A DNA stretch of 64,000 nucleotides from UBA12018 sp051656605 (GTDB taxonomy: Bacteria > Bacteroidota > Bacteroidia > Bacteroidales > CAMTPD01): positions 1 through 64,000 of the forward strand of contig JBOGCF010000019.1 of assembly GCA_051656605.1 (NCBI GenBank), written 5' to 3'. Positions 43,560-53,280 of this stretch are shown here, piece by piece. Made by a program: the position numbers and the translations under genes. Below the pieces are notes generated by a model. The model did not search any database. It was not told the DNA's origin and saw only the letters and a list, made by a program, of their open reading frames with translations. Each line of letters starts with the position of its first letter. Position 1 is the first letter of the stretch.

Positions 43560-44831
43560 TTAGAAGTTTAGAATAAACATATGCATATTATCTGCATATT
43601 GATATTTTATATCAACCTGATAAACGCTACATATTGATTTTATGATAGATAAGCCAAGGCCAGTAGACTCTCTTTTTCTTTTACCGGCAAATGAAAAACG
43701 CTTAAATAACTTTTCCTCATCTAATGAAACTGGATCACCGGCATTGGCAAAAATAATCTGATGCTCATTTATTGTTACTCTTAGTAAGCCATCTTGAACA
43801 TTATGCACCATCGCATTCTTGATTAAGTTTGTTACCAATATCTGTGCAAGTGTTTCATCCATTTGCCAAATGATGCATGCATTTTCTTCGATCTCGACCT
43901 TTACATTCTTATACTCATAGATTTCCTCGAGGTTTTTAGCTACTTGCTGTATCGAACTATTTACATTTATTGCAACAGTGTTGTGAAACTGACCATTTTC
44001 GATGCGACAAAGCAGTAGTAGTGTTTTGTTTAGTTTCACACTGCGTTGTAAGGTTTCGTGCATTTCAAACATCTCTTTCATCTGCTCTTCAGTACAATCG
44101 GGGCTTTGAGCTAGATATTCTAGCTTATTCATTACGATTGCCAAAGGTGTTTGCAGTTCGTGAGAGGCATTTTCCAGGAATTCTTTCTGCTGCTCAAATA
44201 CTTCTTCATTTCTGTTTCGCATTTGAATAACAGCTCTATTTAAAATGGTAAATTCTTCAATAGGAGTAGTTTTTGGGAGTGCTTCATTTTTTCTACCCAA
44301 CGTATATACATTGAGCCAGTCGAGGAGCTTGTATAATGGAGCCAAACTCTTATTGAATATATAATAAATCGTTATTACAATACTTAATAGTAGAACGATA
44401 TATAGGAATGATATTTGCTTTAAGAATGTAGCAATCATATCATCTTTTTCGACTGTAGAAGTCATTACCTGAACTTCATAAAATGAATCGTCTTTACCTT
44501 TAAAGGCAGACTTTAGCATTCGGATAGGTTCGTACTGCAAAGCAGATTCGAAAAATATAAGTGTATCGAGGTACTGTTCTTTGTATTGCATTGCTTCTTC
44601 GCGAGGTATTTCCCGAAGTTGATATAAATTCATGATACCATTGTCGCTGAACGTGTTGTTTTCATCTGTCAGTTTGCGACGTATAATTGTTTCTTTAAAA
44701 ATGCGTAAGCTTTCATCCATAGCCCCGTCAATCTCGTCAATTACATAGACGAAAAAGATGCAGGCCCAAAAAGAAACAATAACGAATAGAGCTAGTGCTA
44801 TTCGTAAAAGGGTATAATGAATTAATTTCAT
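43560..44831 (-). CDS. Sensor histidine kinase
   Basis: A 423-aa membrane kinase with two membrane segments (about 11-33 and 139-161) enclosing a periplasmic sensor loop of about 105 residues. The phospho-accepting H box is ENASHELQTPLAIV; the ATPase domain has the N box NLIKNAMVHN, an atypical G1 (NAGDPV), F box LFKRFS and G2 STGLGLSI. It works with the response regulator encoded 27 bases upstream and likely governs the PepSY genes that follow. Confidence 0.92.
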   Translation of the reverse strand: MKLIHYTLLRIALALFVIVSFWACIFFVYVIDEIDGAMDESLRIFKETIIRRKLTDENNTFSDNGIMNLYQLREIPREEAMQYKEQYLDTLIFFESALQYEPIRMLKSAFKGKDDSFYEVQVMTSTVEKDDMIATFLKQISFLYIVLLLSIVITIYYIFNKSLAPLYKLLDWLNVYTLGRKNEALPKTTPIEEFTILNRAVIQMRNRNEEVFEQQKEFLENASHELQTPLAIVMNKLEYLAQSPDCTEEQMKEMFEMHETLQRSVKLNKTLLLLCRIENGQFHNTVAINVNSSIQQVAKNLEEIYEYKNVKVEIEENACIIWQMDETLAQILVTNLIKNAMVHNVQDGLLRVTINEHQIIFANAGDPVSLDEEKLFKRFSFAGKRKRESTGLGLSIIKSICSVYQVDIKYQYADNMHMFILNF

Positions 44832-44857
44832 GCTAAAGTTGGCGCTCGTGATGAGGT

Positions 44858-45538
44858 TTAATCTAATAATTCAAGTTTATATCCAAAACCATATACGGCT
44901 TTGATTTCTATTTTTGCTTCAGAAGCTTTTAACTTCTTTCTAAGATTCTTTACCTGTGAATAGATAAAGTCTAGACTATCGGCTTGGTCAATATTATCAC
45001 CCCATACAGCTTCAGCTAATGCTGTTTTGCTTATGGTTCTATCTGGATTGATGGCAAAGTAATAAAGAAGATCAAACTCTTTACGATTTAGAATAAGCTC
45101 TTCGGTATTGATATATACGCGATGTTTGTCTGGATAAACGGTAACATTTTCCAGTTCTATTTTGTTATCGCCATCACTTTGTTTTCGTCGAATTACAGAT
45201 TTTACGCGTGCGTGCAACTCGGCAAGATGGAAAGGTTTGGGTAAGTAATCGTCTGCTCCAAGATCAAGGCCGTGCACCTTATCGTCTATAGAGTCTTTGG
45301 CTGAAACAATTATAACACTATCCTTCTTTTTCATGTGTTTTAATTGTTCGAGCAAATCAAGTCCGCTACCTCCCGGAAGCATGATATCTAATAGTATGCA
45401 ATCGTAATCGTAATCGCTTATTTTAGATAATCCAGATTGATAATCATCTGCAGTTTCTACAATAAAACGATCTCTTTCGAGTGATTTCTTAATTGTTTCG
45501 CGAAGGCCAGCTTCGTCCTCAATGATTAAAATTTTCAT
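44858..45538 (-). CDS. OmpR-family response regulator
   Basis: A 226-aa regulator with a receiver domain (about 1-118: IIEDEAGLRE acidic pocket, phospho-Asp in CILLDIMLPGGSGLD, Lys in DYLPKPF) and an OmpR-type winged helix (about 130-225, RKEFDLLYYFAINPDRTIS). I start at ATG 45538 (MKILIIEDE); the frame runs on to 45574 but those residues are not receiver-like. Pairs with the kinase just downstream. Confidence 0.94.
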   Translation of the reverse strand: MKILIIEDEAGLRETIKKSLERDRFIVETADDYQSGLSKISDYDYDCILLDIMLPGGSGLDLLEQLKHMKKKDSVIIVSAKDSIDDKVHGLDLGADDYLPKPFHLAELHARVKSVIRRKQSDGDNKIELENVTVYPDKHRVYINTEELILNRKEFDLLYYFAINPDRTISKTALAEAVWGDNIDQADSLDFIYSQVKNLRKKLKASEAKIEIKAVYGFGYKLELLD

Positions 45539-45674
45539 AAAAAATAATCTTCCTAATGTGACAAAACTACACAATTAAATTGAAATAAGTCGATAGATTT
45601 TATGAATTTAAGAAAATGTCGCAGTGATAGTCTGATGTGAAGAAAGTCGTTTGATTATGAATTTGCATTAAAAA

Positions 45675-45730
45675 GAAGAGCTTACCAAAGTAGAATCTTC
45701 ATAAATATCGTCTACTCTGATAAGCTTCTC
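45675..45730 (-). terminator. Terminator of the larger kinase gene
   Basis: Arms of 20 bases (45675-45694 and 45711-45730) match in 16 positions, with G-U-compatible differences, around a 16-base loop. On the minus strand they run into CTTCTTTTTAAT. Confidence 0.75.
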
Positions 45731-45751
45731 TATGCTGAAAAAGGAATAATC

Positions 45752-47536
45752 TTAGGATATATGTGATATTTTCTTTTTTAAAGTAAAGATAAACTCAAGG
45801 CCGCCATCGGCTCTATTCTTCGCAGAAATCTCTCCTTTATGAAAGTTGACTCCGTTCTTTACAATGGCAAGTCCAAGTCCGGTTCCTCCAATTTTTCTAC
45901 TACGTCCTTTGTCGACACGATAAAATCGTTCGAACAAGCGGTTCAAATGCTCTTCTTGTACACCACAACCTGAATCTGAAAATTTAAAATAATAATATGA
46001 TTCGTCTTCTTTGAAGCAAGCTACTTCAATGGTTATATTATCTCCGGCATATGCGATTGCATTATCAAAAAGATTTCTGAATATAGAGTAAAGTAAAGAA
46101 TGATTACCATGTATTATCAGATTATTTTGTAATGAAATATCTGTCTTTATATGCTTTGCTTCTATTTGTTGTCCACATTCACGAACAATCTCATGCACCA
46201 TATTTGATATATTAATATCGCTGAGATCGAACATCTCTGTGGCTTCCTCCATTCGATTCAATACAGAGATGTCACGTAACAAATCGGCCAATCGAGTAGA
46301 TTGAGAGAAACATCTTTCAAGGAAGAAACGCATTTTCTCTGCATCTAAGTTCGGATTAGCTAAAATAGTTTCCAAATAACCTTGAATAGAGCTCACCGGA
46401 GTTTTTAGCTCATGAGCAACATTTTGAGTAAGCTGGCGTTTTAGGCGACTTTCTTCTTCCATTCTAGAAATATCATTGATTGATATTTCATAGCTGTTGT
46501 CTAGAAAGAGAATCGTCTTTATTTGATATATCTTGCCATTCTTGTCGATAGTGAGCGTGTCACGAAGCACTTTGTCTCGATGTTCTGTATTTCTCATTCC
46601 TTTGGATAAGAACGCATAAAGCGGACCAAATTCAGGAATTGTCAGAACGTCCTCTGCACTTACAACAGATTTGTCAGAAATAACATTCGCCATTTGTAAG
46701 AACAAGATATTTGAAAGTATTTCTTTACCATCACTTTTAAACATTCCGAATCCCTCCTTTGAATATTTAAAATGCTTCATGATTTTATCACGTTCGATAG
46801 AAAGCTCTTTTTTTGCTTTAACTTGCTTGTTGTAAAGCGAAACAACAAGTTGAGAGATATCCCCCAATTCATTATTTGGGAATTTATATGCAATCTTTTC
46901 GGGAGCTTCTTCTGACTTAATGTTTTGAGCAAAGTCTCTTAGTTCAGAGATTGTACGGCCAATACTGCGGGTGTATCGCAATAGCACAAAAATAAACAGC
47001 ACGATAAGCGTGGCCATAAAGTAGATAAAACCTTTGTCTGTCTTAAGTTCGTCACGAACATAAGTATTATAAGGTAGAGCTGTACGAATGATATATCCAC
47101 CAAGACGACTTGCCGAGTAGAAATAGCGCAATTTGTTCGTGTCGGAATCTCGAATAGCATTACCCTTTCCGGTATCGAGAGCTTTTCTTACCTCCGTACG
47201 GTTGATGTGGTTATCATACTTCGAAGCATCGCCTGTATTATCATACAGCACTTTGCCCGATGTATTCATAATTGTAATACGCAGCTCCTTTTGCGGTATC
47301 TCCGAAACGAACTGTGTACACTGTTCACTCATGTCTTTGTTTTTCGAGACACGTTGAAACAATTGATTGTTGTAGTTGAGCAAAACGCTGTCTAGCTTTT
47401 CCTGTGCAAATGCTTTCTCTCGGTTATACTGAAACGTAACCACGCACAAGACAAAAGACAAAAACATTGTAAGAATTGCCCAGAATATTTTTTGGTTAAA
47501 TGAAACTCTCGGTTTTGTATCCATTAAATTAGTCAT
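45752..47536 (-). CDS. Sensor histidine kinase (PhoR-like)
   Basis: A 594-aa kinase: membrane segment about 14-33, periplasmic domain about 35-170, second membrane segment about 173-190, a linker and PAS-like region (about 245-355), then HisKA with H box NVAHELKTPVSSIQGY and an ATPase domain with NLFDNAIAYAG, DSGCGV and GGTGLGLAI. The layout resembles PhoR-type kinases. It follows its regulator by 78 bases. The stimulus is unknown; phosphate sensing is only a family-based guess. Confidence 0.92.
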   Translation of the reverse strand: MTNLMDTKPRVSFNQKIFWAILTMFLSFVLCVVTFQYNREKAFAQEKLDSVLLNYNNQLFQRVSKNKDMSEQCTQFVSEIPQKELRITIMNTSGKVLYDNTGDASKYDNHINRTEVRKALDTGKGNAIRDSDTNKLRYFYSASRLGGYIIRTALPYNTYVRDELKTDKGFIYFMATLIVLFIFVLLRYTRSIGRTISELRDFAQNIKSEEAPEKIAYKFPNNELGDISQLVVSLYNKQVKAKKELSIERDKIMKHFKYSKEGFGMFKSDGKEILSNILFLQMANVISDKSVVSAEDVLTIPEFGPLYAFLSKGMRNTEHRDKVLRDTLTIDKNGKIYQIKTILFLDNSYEISINDISRMEEESRLKRQLTQNVAHELKTPVSSIQGYLETILANPNLDAEKMRFFLERCFSQSTRLADLLRDISVLNRMEEATEMFDLSDINISNMVHEIVRECGQQIEAKHIKTDISLQNNLIIHGNHSLLYSIFRNLFDNAIAYAGDNITIEVACFKEDESYYYFKFSDSGCGVQEEHLNRLFERFYRVDKGRSRKIGGTGLGLAIVKNGVNFHKGEISAKNRADGGLEFIFTLKKKISHIS

Positions 47537-47598
47537 CGGTTCTATAGAAGTCTGATTTTTTCTTGTCAGAAGATAATGAAAGAGTATAATTATTCGTC

Positions 47599-47631
47599 AT
47601 TGTTTTGAGAGGCATTAACCCTCAAAACAAT
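47599..47631. other. Hairpin straddling the regulator stop codon
   Basis: ATTGTTTTGAG (47599-47609) and CTCAAAACAAT (47621-47631) form a perfect 11-base stem whose 11-base loop contains the stop codon of the response regulator. There is no T run on either side, so it is more likely an intercistronic processing or stability element than a terminator. Confidence 0.6.
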
Positions 47632-48304
47632 AACCAAAGCCCAATCGTGTTACAATGTTCTTACCGTATGGGCCTATCTTTTTACGAAGGCGGGTAATAT
47701 TAACATCAATGGTACGGTCAAGTACATAGACTTCATCTTTCCATATTCGAGACAATATTTCTTCTCTAGAGAAAACGTTGCCTTTGTTTTCGAGCAATAG
47801 CTTTAGTATTTCAAATTCTTTTTTGGTCAGAGTTACCTCTTCTCCATCGATACTCGCTTTGATTCGTTTAATATCAAGGCTCAATGTTTCGTAAGTAAGG
47901 AGTTCGCTTTCTTCAACTTTCGGTTTTGCCGCGGCAGTTCTACGTACAACCGCTTTTACGCGAGCCATAACTTCTTTGATCGAAAAAGGCTTTGAGATAT
48001 AGTCGTCAGCACCAAGATTGAATCCGGTAAGCATGTCGTTTTCTGTATCTTTGGCTGTAAGGAAGATGATTGGTATACGAGCCGTTTTGTCATTCTTACG
48101 AAGCATATTAGCCATCTTGAATCCTGAAATCTCACCCATCATGACATCAAGAAGCAATAAATTATACTTTGTAAGATCAAGTGTAAGGGCTTCTTCCGCA
48201 CTATTTGCAGTATCAACTTCGTAACCTTCTATTTCCAGATTGAATTTAAGGATCTCGCAAAGATCTTCTTCATCATCAACGACCAAAATTCTAGTTGTTG
48301 CCAT
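47615..48304 (-). CDS. OmpR/PhoB-family response regulator
   Basis: A 229-aa regulator. The receiver (about 1-122) has VVDDEEDLCEIL, phospho-Asp in LLLLDVMMGEISGFK, the T in FLTAKD and the K in DYISKPFSI. The winged-helix domain (about 135-229) includes LTKKEFEILKLLLENKGNVFS and RTIDVNITRLRKKIG. Paired with the PhoR-like kinase downstream. Confidence 0.94.
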   Translation of the reverse strand: MATTRILVVDDEEDLCEILKFNLEIEGYEVDTANSAEEALTLDLTKYNLLLLDVMMGEISGFKMANMLRKNDKTARIPIIFLTAKDTENDMLTGFNLGADDYISKPFSIKEVMARVKAVVRRTAAAKPKVEESELLTYETLSLDIKRIKASIDGEEVTLTKKEFEILKLLLENKGNVFSREEILSRIWKDEVYVLDRTIDVNITRLRKKIGPYGKNIVTRLGFGYCFEG

Positions 48305-48498
48305 TTATAAACGTTTTGAATTATGTGAGTCAAAATTGTTACAGATAACTATAACGATGGTCTAAATCGCATAGATTGTACATCTGCGTTACAAATATCT
48401 AAAAAATATCCGCTAACAAAGGATTTAAGATATTACAATTCTGTTAATTTTATTTCGAGCAAGTATAAGGTCGCTGCTGTTTCATTTCATTGTTGTGA

Positions 48499-48506
48499 TA
48501 CTTTTG
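48499..48506 (+). promoter_or_regulatory. Putative -7 element of the AddB-like gene
   Basis: TACTTTTG matches TAnnTTTG exactly, 31 bases before the ATG. The -33 region is not clear. Confidence 0.5.
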
Positions 48507-48537
48507 CGTATACTTGTATTGCAAAAAATCCAACAAT

Positions 48538-51486
48538 ATGAAACCGTTTCTTTATCAGGTAGCCGAAGTTTTTTATCAACATCACAAAGACGAACTCACT
48601 TCATATGCGTTTGTCTTTCCCAACAGACGTGCAGGTATTTTCTTTCAAAAATACTTGGTACAGGTAGCAGGAAAGCCTATGTTTTCTCCTACGATTGTAA
48701 CAATCAACGACTTGTTTCAGAAGTTGTCGGGCAAGCAAACAGCCGATAGAGTGGGGATGTTGTTTCGATTGTATGATATCTTTATTGCACATAGCGGCTC
48801 GAAAGAAACATTTGATGAGTTTCTATATTGGGGAGAGATGCTTTTGTCCGACTTTGACGACATTGACAAATACATGGTCGATGCGGCACGTTTGTTTAGC
48901 AACATCTCAGATCTTAAGAACATTGATAACGATTTCGACTTTCTTACCGAAGAGCAAATTGCAGCAATTCGCAAGTTCTGGTCTACATTTAACCCGGAGC
49001 GTTTGAGTGGTAATCAAAAAGAATTCTTGGCAGTGTGGGAAGTTCTTCTTGCGATCTATACAGAATTCAAAGAAAGCCTGGGCGAAGATAAGATTGGTTA
49101 CGACGGGATGATTTTTCGCGAAGTAGTAGAAGAAGCTAAAGCCGGAAAAGAGTTTGCGTTGCCGTATAAAAAGATTGTTTTTGTAGGGCTCAATGCATTG
49201 TCTACAAGTGAAGAGCAATTCCTATTGTACCTAAAGAACAGAAACCTTGCCGACTTCTATTGGGATTACGATTCGGACAAGATAACAGACCGCAACAACC
49301 GTTCGTCTTATTTCGTAGATAAAAACAAACTCATTTATCCGTCGGCATATAAGATTGTAGAGGAGCCACTCCGCGATCAAACCATCGAAGTGATTGGCGT
49401 GCCTTCGGGGGTAGGACAAGCAAAATACGTGTACTCTTTACTGAGCGATATATACAAGCAAGATAGTGTAACCTCATTAGAGGCAATGAAAACCGCGGTA
49501 GTATTACCAGACGAAACATTGCTGATGCCGGTACTTCACTCCATACCTGACAACTTTCAGCGCATCAATGTAACCATGGGTTATCCGTTAGCATCTACGC
49601 CGATAGCCTTGTTGATGGAAAACATTCTCGACCTGCAGAAGAACATCCGTATGGTTAATGGTGGCGTGTGCTTCTATTATAAATATGTGTTACCCGTATT
49701 GAATCATCGATACGTTGCTGCATCTAATCCCGATTTAGTAGTCGGCATAGCTTCAGACATTGTAAAGAAAAACAGAATCTATGTAACCGAAGCCGAATTA
49801 GATAAGTCTCCTTTGCTTCGGGTTCTATTTAAGCCGATTCAGAATAAAGAAGAAGTTTCAGATTACTTGATCCATGTACTGGAAGAGTTGGCAAAGATCC
49901 TGGTTGAGAATTCGCGCAAGAATGCTGTCGCAAAGCAAATGGAGGAAGAAGATTCCGTACAATTGTCTTTGTTTGAAGAAGCCAGACACGCATCGGACGA
50001 AGAGGCACAACTTTCGGGAAGAGAAGCCATGGACGGCGAATTTATCTTTCACTACTTTACGATGGTAAACCGAATGAAAGATGTAATGCAACGTTACGGG
50101 CTCAACATTCAACTCGATACTTACTTCCGACTCTTGAAACGAATGACCGATGGTATTTCGATTCCGTTCAGGGGCGAGCCGTTGTCGGGACTTCAAATCA
50201 TGGGGGTACTCGAAACGCGTGCGCTTGATTTCGATAACTTGATTATTCTTTCGATGAATGAAGGTATCTTTCCGGTAAAGAAAACAGCCAATACATTTAT
50301 TCCTTACAACCTGCGTCGCGGTTTCGGACTTCCTACCTACGAGCACCAAGATAGTGTCCTTGCCTATCACTTCTACCGTCTTATCTATAGAGCCAAGCAC
50401 GTCTCTTTAGTATATGATACACGAAGCGACGGCATGAAGACGGGCGAAATGAGTCGTTACATTCATCAGCTTCGTTACCATTACAAAACACCAATCCAAG
50501 ATAAGCTTCTTGTCTACAACATCTCGCAAGGTGATACACCAAGCATAACGGTAGAGAAGAATGAAGAGATTCTAAAGAAACTCAGCGTCTATAAAGAAGG
50601 AGGATACAAATCACTGTCTGCAAGTTCGATTAGTAATTATATAGACTGTCCGCTTCGTTTCTTTTTTGCAACGGTAGAGGGAATGCGAGAAGATGAAGAA
50701 GTAACGGAGCGCGTAGAAGCCGATCGCTTTGGTAGTATTCTGCACAAAGTCCTCGAGGAGTTGTACAAACCATTAGTCGGTCATGTGGTAACGGCCGATT
50801 TATTGCATAAGATTCGAAAAGACAAAAAAGAAATAACGCATGAGATCGAGAAAGCATTCGCCGAGATCTTTTTCAAGAGTGATACCGTGCGACCGCTCGA
50901 GGGAGAGAACTACCTCATTAGTCAGGTTATTTATAAATACATCGACAAGTTACTGGCTAAGGATGCCAAGCTAACACCTTTTACTTATATCGAAAGCGAA
51001 AAGCTCATTCAAACACATTTCGCATTGTCGGATGGTACACGTGTGCGGATGAAAGGATTTATCGACCGGGTAGATGAAGTAAATAAGCAAGTGCGTATCA
51101 TCGACTATAAAACAGGGAAAGCCGAAAAGACATTTAAGGAAATAGCCGACTTGTTCGACTCGGAACTAAAAGACCGACCAAAGGCTATCATGCAGGTGTT
51201 TACCTATGCACTGCTTACGATGGACGAATTCAGAGGCAGAGATCTTGCTCCCGGTATATATACCGTACGGCAGATATTTACGGACGCTTTCGATCCGGCC
51301 ATTTATCATCAAACGGCGCCCAAAATCAAACATCAAGTAGATTCGTTTGCACCGTATGCGAAAGAGTTTGAAGAAAAGTTGCGGTCATGCTTAGACGATA
51401 TCTTTAATCCGGATATTAATTTCAACCAGACCTTGAACGAGAAAAACTGCGAATATTGTCCTTTCAAGACAGTCTGCAATAAATAA
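48538..51486 (+). CDS. AddB-like PD-(D/E)XK nuclease
   Basis: A 982-aa protein of the AddB/RecB-nuclease type, likely part of a helicase-nuclease for double-strand break repair. The N-terminal part resembles an inactive helicase (YAFVFPNRRAGIFFQKYL). The C-terminal nuclease has GFIDRVDEVNKQVRIIDYKTGK, with catalytic D and K. Four Cys fit an iron-sulfur cluster: one in NYIDCPLRFFF and three in the final NCEYCPFKTVCNK. The start is ATG 48538; upstream codons look non-coding. Its AddA-like helicase partner is not in this window. Confidence 0.88.
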   Translation: MKPFLYQVAEVFYQHHKDELTSYAFVFPNRRAGIFFQKYLVQVAGKPMFSPTIVTINDLFQKLSGKQTADRVGMLFRLYDIFIAHSGSKETFDEFLYWGEMLLSDFDDIDKYMVDAARLFSNISDLKNIDNDFDFLTEEQIAAIRKFWSTFNPERLSGNQKEFLAVWEVLLAIYTEFKESLGEDKIGYDGMIFREVVEEAKAGKEFALPYKKIVFVGLNALSTSEEQFLLYLKNRNLADFYWDYDSDKITDRNNRSSYFVDKNKLIYPSAYKIVEEPLRDQTIEVIGVPSGVGQAKYVYSLLSDIYKQDSVTSLEAMKTAVVLPDETLLMPVLHSIPDNFQRINVTMGYPLASTPIALLMENILDLQKNIRMVNGGVCFYYKYVLPVLNHRYVAASNPDLVVGIASDIVKKNRIYVTEAELDKSPLLRVLFKPIQNKEEVSDYLIHVLEELAKILVENSRKNAVAKQMEEEDSVQLSLFEEARHASDEEAQLSGREAMDGEFIFHYFTMVNRMKDVMQRYGLNIQLDTYFRLLKRMTDGISIPFRGEPLSGLQIMGVLETRALDFDNLIILSMNEGIFPVKKTANTFIPYNLRRGFGLPTYEHQDSVLAYHFYRLIYRAKHVSLVYDTRSDGMKTGEMSRYIHQLRYHYKTPIQDKLLVYNISQGDTPSITVEKNEEILKKLSVYKEGGYKSLSASSISNYIDCPLRFFFATVEGMREDEEVTERVEADRFGSILHKVLEELYKPLVGHVVTADLLHKIRKDKKEITHEIEKAFAEIFFKSDTVRPLEGENYLISQVIYKYIDKLLAKDAKLTPFTYIESEKLIQTHFALSDGTRVRMKGFIDRVDEVNKQVRIIDYKTGKAEKTFKEIADLFDSELKDRPKAIMQVFTYALLTMDEFRGRDLAPGIYTVRQIFTDAFDPAIYHQTAPKIKHQVDSFAPYAKEFEEKLRSCLDDIFNPDINFNQTLNEKNCEYCPFKTVCNK

Positions 51487-51497
51487 TAGACAAAGAA

Positions 51498-51530
51498 AAC
51501 GGCAACAGAATGTTGTCGTTTTTTGTTTTT
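51498..51530 (+). terminator. Terminator of the AddB-like gene
   Basis: AACGGCAACA (51498-51507) pairs with TGTTGTCGTT (51511-51520) around a 3-base loop, then TTTTGTTTTT. Confidence 0.8.
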
Positions 51531-51555
51531 GAGAAAAGAAACAGAACGTTTGCAT

Positions 51556-52191
51556 ATGCAGCAAGTCAGAAATTATTTTCAGAAAACCCGTGTCGAAACC
51601 TTCTCCGACGGAATCTTTGCGATCATAATAACGGTACTTGTTCTAGAGTTGAAAGTGCCCGTAATTAAAGATGTTACCAATCGTGCAGAGCTATTAAATG
51701 GACTTTGGCTTCTCATGCCTAAGATCATCAGTTGGATTATCAGCTTCCTTACCGTAAGTGTGATGTGGGTCAATCACCACCGACTATTCAAGATGTTCAA
51801 AGTTTTCAATAACGGTCTGTTCTGGGGCAATGCATTGTTGCTATTGACTGTTTCTTTTACCCCTTTCCCAACAGCCGTATTGGGAGATTACCACCACAAC
51901 GAAACCGCTGTGTTGTTTTACGGATTCTCCATGGCTCTATGCAATGGAATGTTTTCGGCAGTTCAAATCTATGCATTCATGCATCCTGAGATTCTGGATC
52001 CTGATATTGATGTGCCTCGGTTCAAATATAAAACCATCTATTCTATAGCTTTCGGACCGCTGTTATACATTGCGGGAGCATTGTTGTCGTTTGTCGATCC
52101 TGTAATTTCTTTTGTTACGTACTTTTGCATTCCGATCTATTTTATTTTTCCACATGCAATAGAAGAATTAGAACTCAAGAAAGAGGGATAA
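51556..52191 (+). CDS. TMEM175-family potassium channel-like protein
   Basis: A 211-aa membrane protein with six predicted segments. The family hallmark RVETFSDGIFAIIITVLVLEL forms the first segment, and VMWVNHHRLFKMF follows the third. Bacterial TMEM175 homologues form tetrameric K+-permeable channels. I start at ATG 51556 (MQQVRNYF) since the longer frame begins inside the preceding terminator. Ends 20 bases from the convergent AraC-type gene. Confidence 0.88.
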   Translation: MQQVRNYFQKTRVETFSDGIFAIIITVLVLELKVPVIKDVTNRAELLNGLWLLMPKIISWIISFLTVSVMWVNHHRLFKMFKVFNNGLFWGNALLLLTVSFTPFPTAVLGDYHHNETAVLFYGFSMALCNGMFSAVQIYAFMHPEILDPDIDVPRFKYKTIYSIAFGPLLYIAGALLSFVDPVISFVTYFCIPIYFIFPHAIEELELKKEG

Positions 52192-52210
52192 TCCGATTGA
52201 ACGAAATAAA

Positions 52211-53116
52211 TCAGCTTTCTTGCAGTTTATATGCACCGGGCGACATTCCTGTATGATGCTTAAAGTATTTACCGAAAAACGATTGTGTTGAGAAGTTGAG
52301 AATATACGCAATCTCTTGTATACTCTTATCCGAGTAGCGGAGCAACGCTTTTGCTTCAAGTATCACAAACTCATCAATCCAGTCTGCAGCAGTTTTTCCG
52401 CTTACCTCCTTTATAAGTGTAGATAAATACTTTGGTGTGATCGAAAGTTTGGAAGCATAAAAGCCTACATTCCGTTGTTCTTTGTGATGGTCAGAAACTA
52501 GCTCCATAAAGCGTTTGAAAATGAGTTCCCGTCTGCTTTGTGCCGAACTGTCGTCTGCTTGATGTATAAACTCTTCTTTATTTAAGATGGAACTAATGCG
52601 GTAAACCATCGCACCACTGAGCTTTTGAATCACCTCTTTTGTATATTTCGCTTCGGGCATAGTCAACGCTTCTTCGAGCAATTCCGTATAGAGTTTCAAG
52701 CTATGCATCTCTTGGTCGTTCAGTTTTAGATAAGACCGGTTCTTAAACTCCACATAGATCGGAACCAAATTACGCATATCGATATGCATCTCACGCAAGA
52801 AGTTTTCCGATACGATAAAGGCACGCATCTCCAAATCATCCGAAATGCTTTTGATTTGAATGATGTTTTCCGGAAAATTAATCACCATCATACCCGCCGA
52901 AACTTCAAACTCATTCAAGTTGATACTAAGCTTGCCGGTCCCACCCATGCATATACCGATAATATACGCATTCAGTTTACTAGGAAACCGAAACATCGAT
53001 TGCTGCAAGGGCTCATGCGGATCGCAAATAATAAAATCATCGTTGCCTTGCTCGGGTGTTCCAAATAACTCTTTCAGTCGGGCTATGGAGAATAGATTTA
53101 GATCTTCGTTGTTCAT
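52211..53116 (-). CDS. AraC-family transcriptional regulator
   Basis: A 301-aa regulator with an N-terminal cupin-like ligand domain (about 25-165) and two C-terminal helix-turn-helix units (about 205-300): FYASKLSITPKYLSTLIKEVSG and QEIAYILNFSTQSFFGKYFKHHTGMSP. The start is ATG 53116 (MNNEDLN); a longer frame to 53224 covers promoter DNA. Divergent from an RND pump operon 164 bases away, which it most likely controls. Confidence 0.92.
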   Translation of the reverse strand: MNNEDLNLFSIARLKELFGTPEQGNDDFIICDPHEPLQQSMFRFPSKLNAYIIGICMGGTGKLSINLNEFEVSAGMMVINFPENIIQIKSISDDLEMRAFIVSENFLREMHIDMRNLVPIYVEFKNRSYLKLNDQEMHSLKLYTELLEEALTMPEAKYTKEVIQKLSGAMVYRISSILNKEEFIHQADDSSAQSRRELIFKRFMELVSDHHKEQRNVGFYASKLSITPKYLSTLIKEVSGKTAADWIDEFVILEAKALLRYSDKSIQEIAYILNFSTQSFFGKYFKHHTGMSPGAYKLQES

Positions 53117-53280
53117 TTTGCCATGTTTTGAATACGAATATATATCAATTATGAGGTTTAAATGTTCAATAAGTACAATTATCCGACTTTTAGAACATCT
53201 CTGCCGTCCAAAAGATCTTTCCACTCCGTTTAGTTTCCATCAATTTTGCATAAAAAATAAGACTGTTTAAGTAAGAAGGT
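53117..53280. promoter_or_regulatory. Divergent promoter region, AraC regulator / RND pump 2
   Basis: 164 bases between the two start codons. A weak -7-like CAATTTTG precedes the pump genes, and AT-rich DNA precedes the regulator. No clear operator repeat was recognised. Confidence 0.4.
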
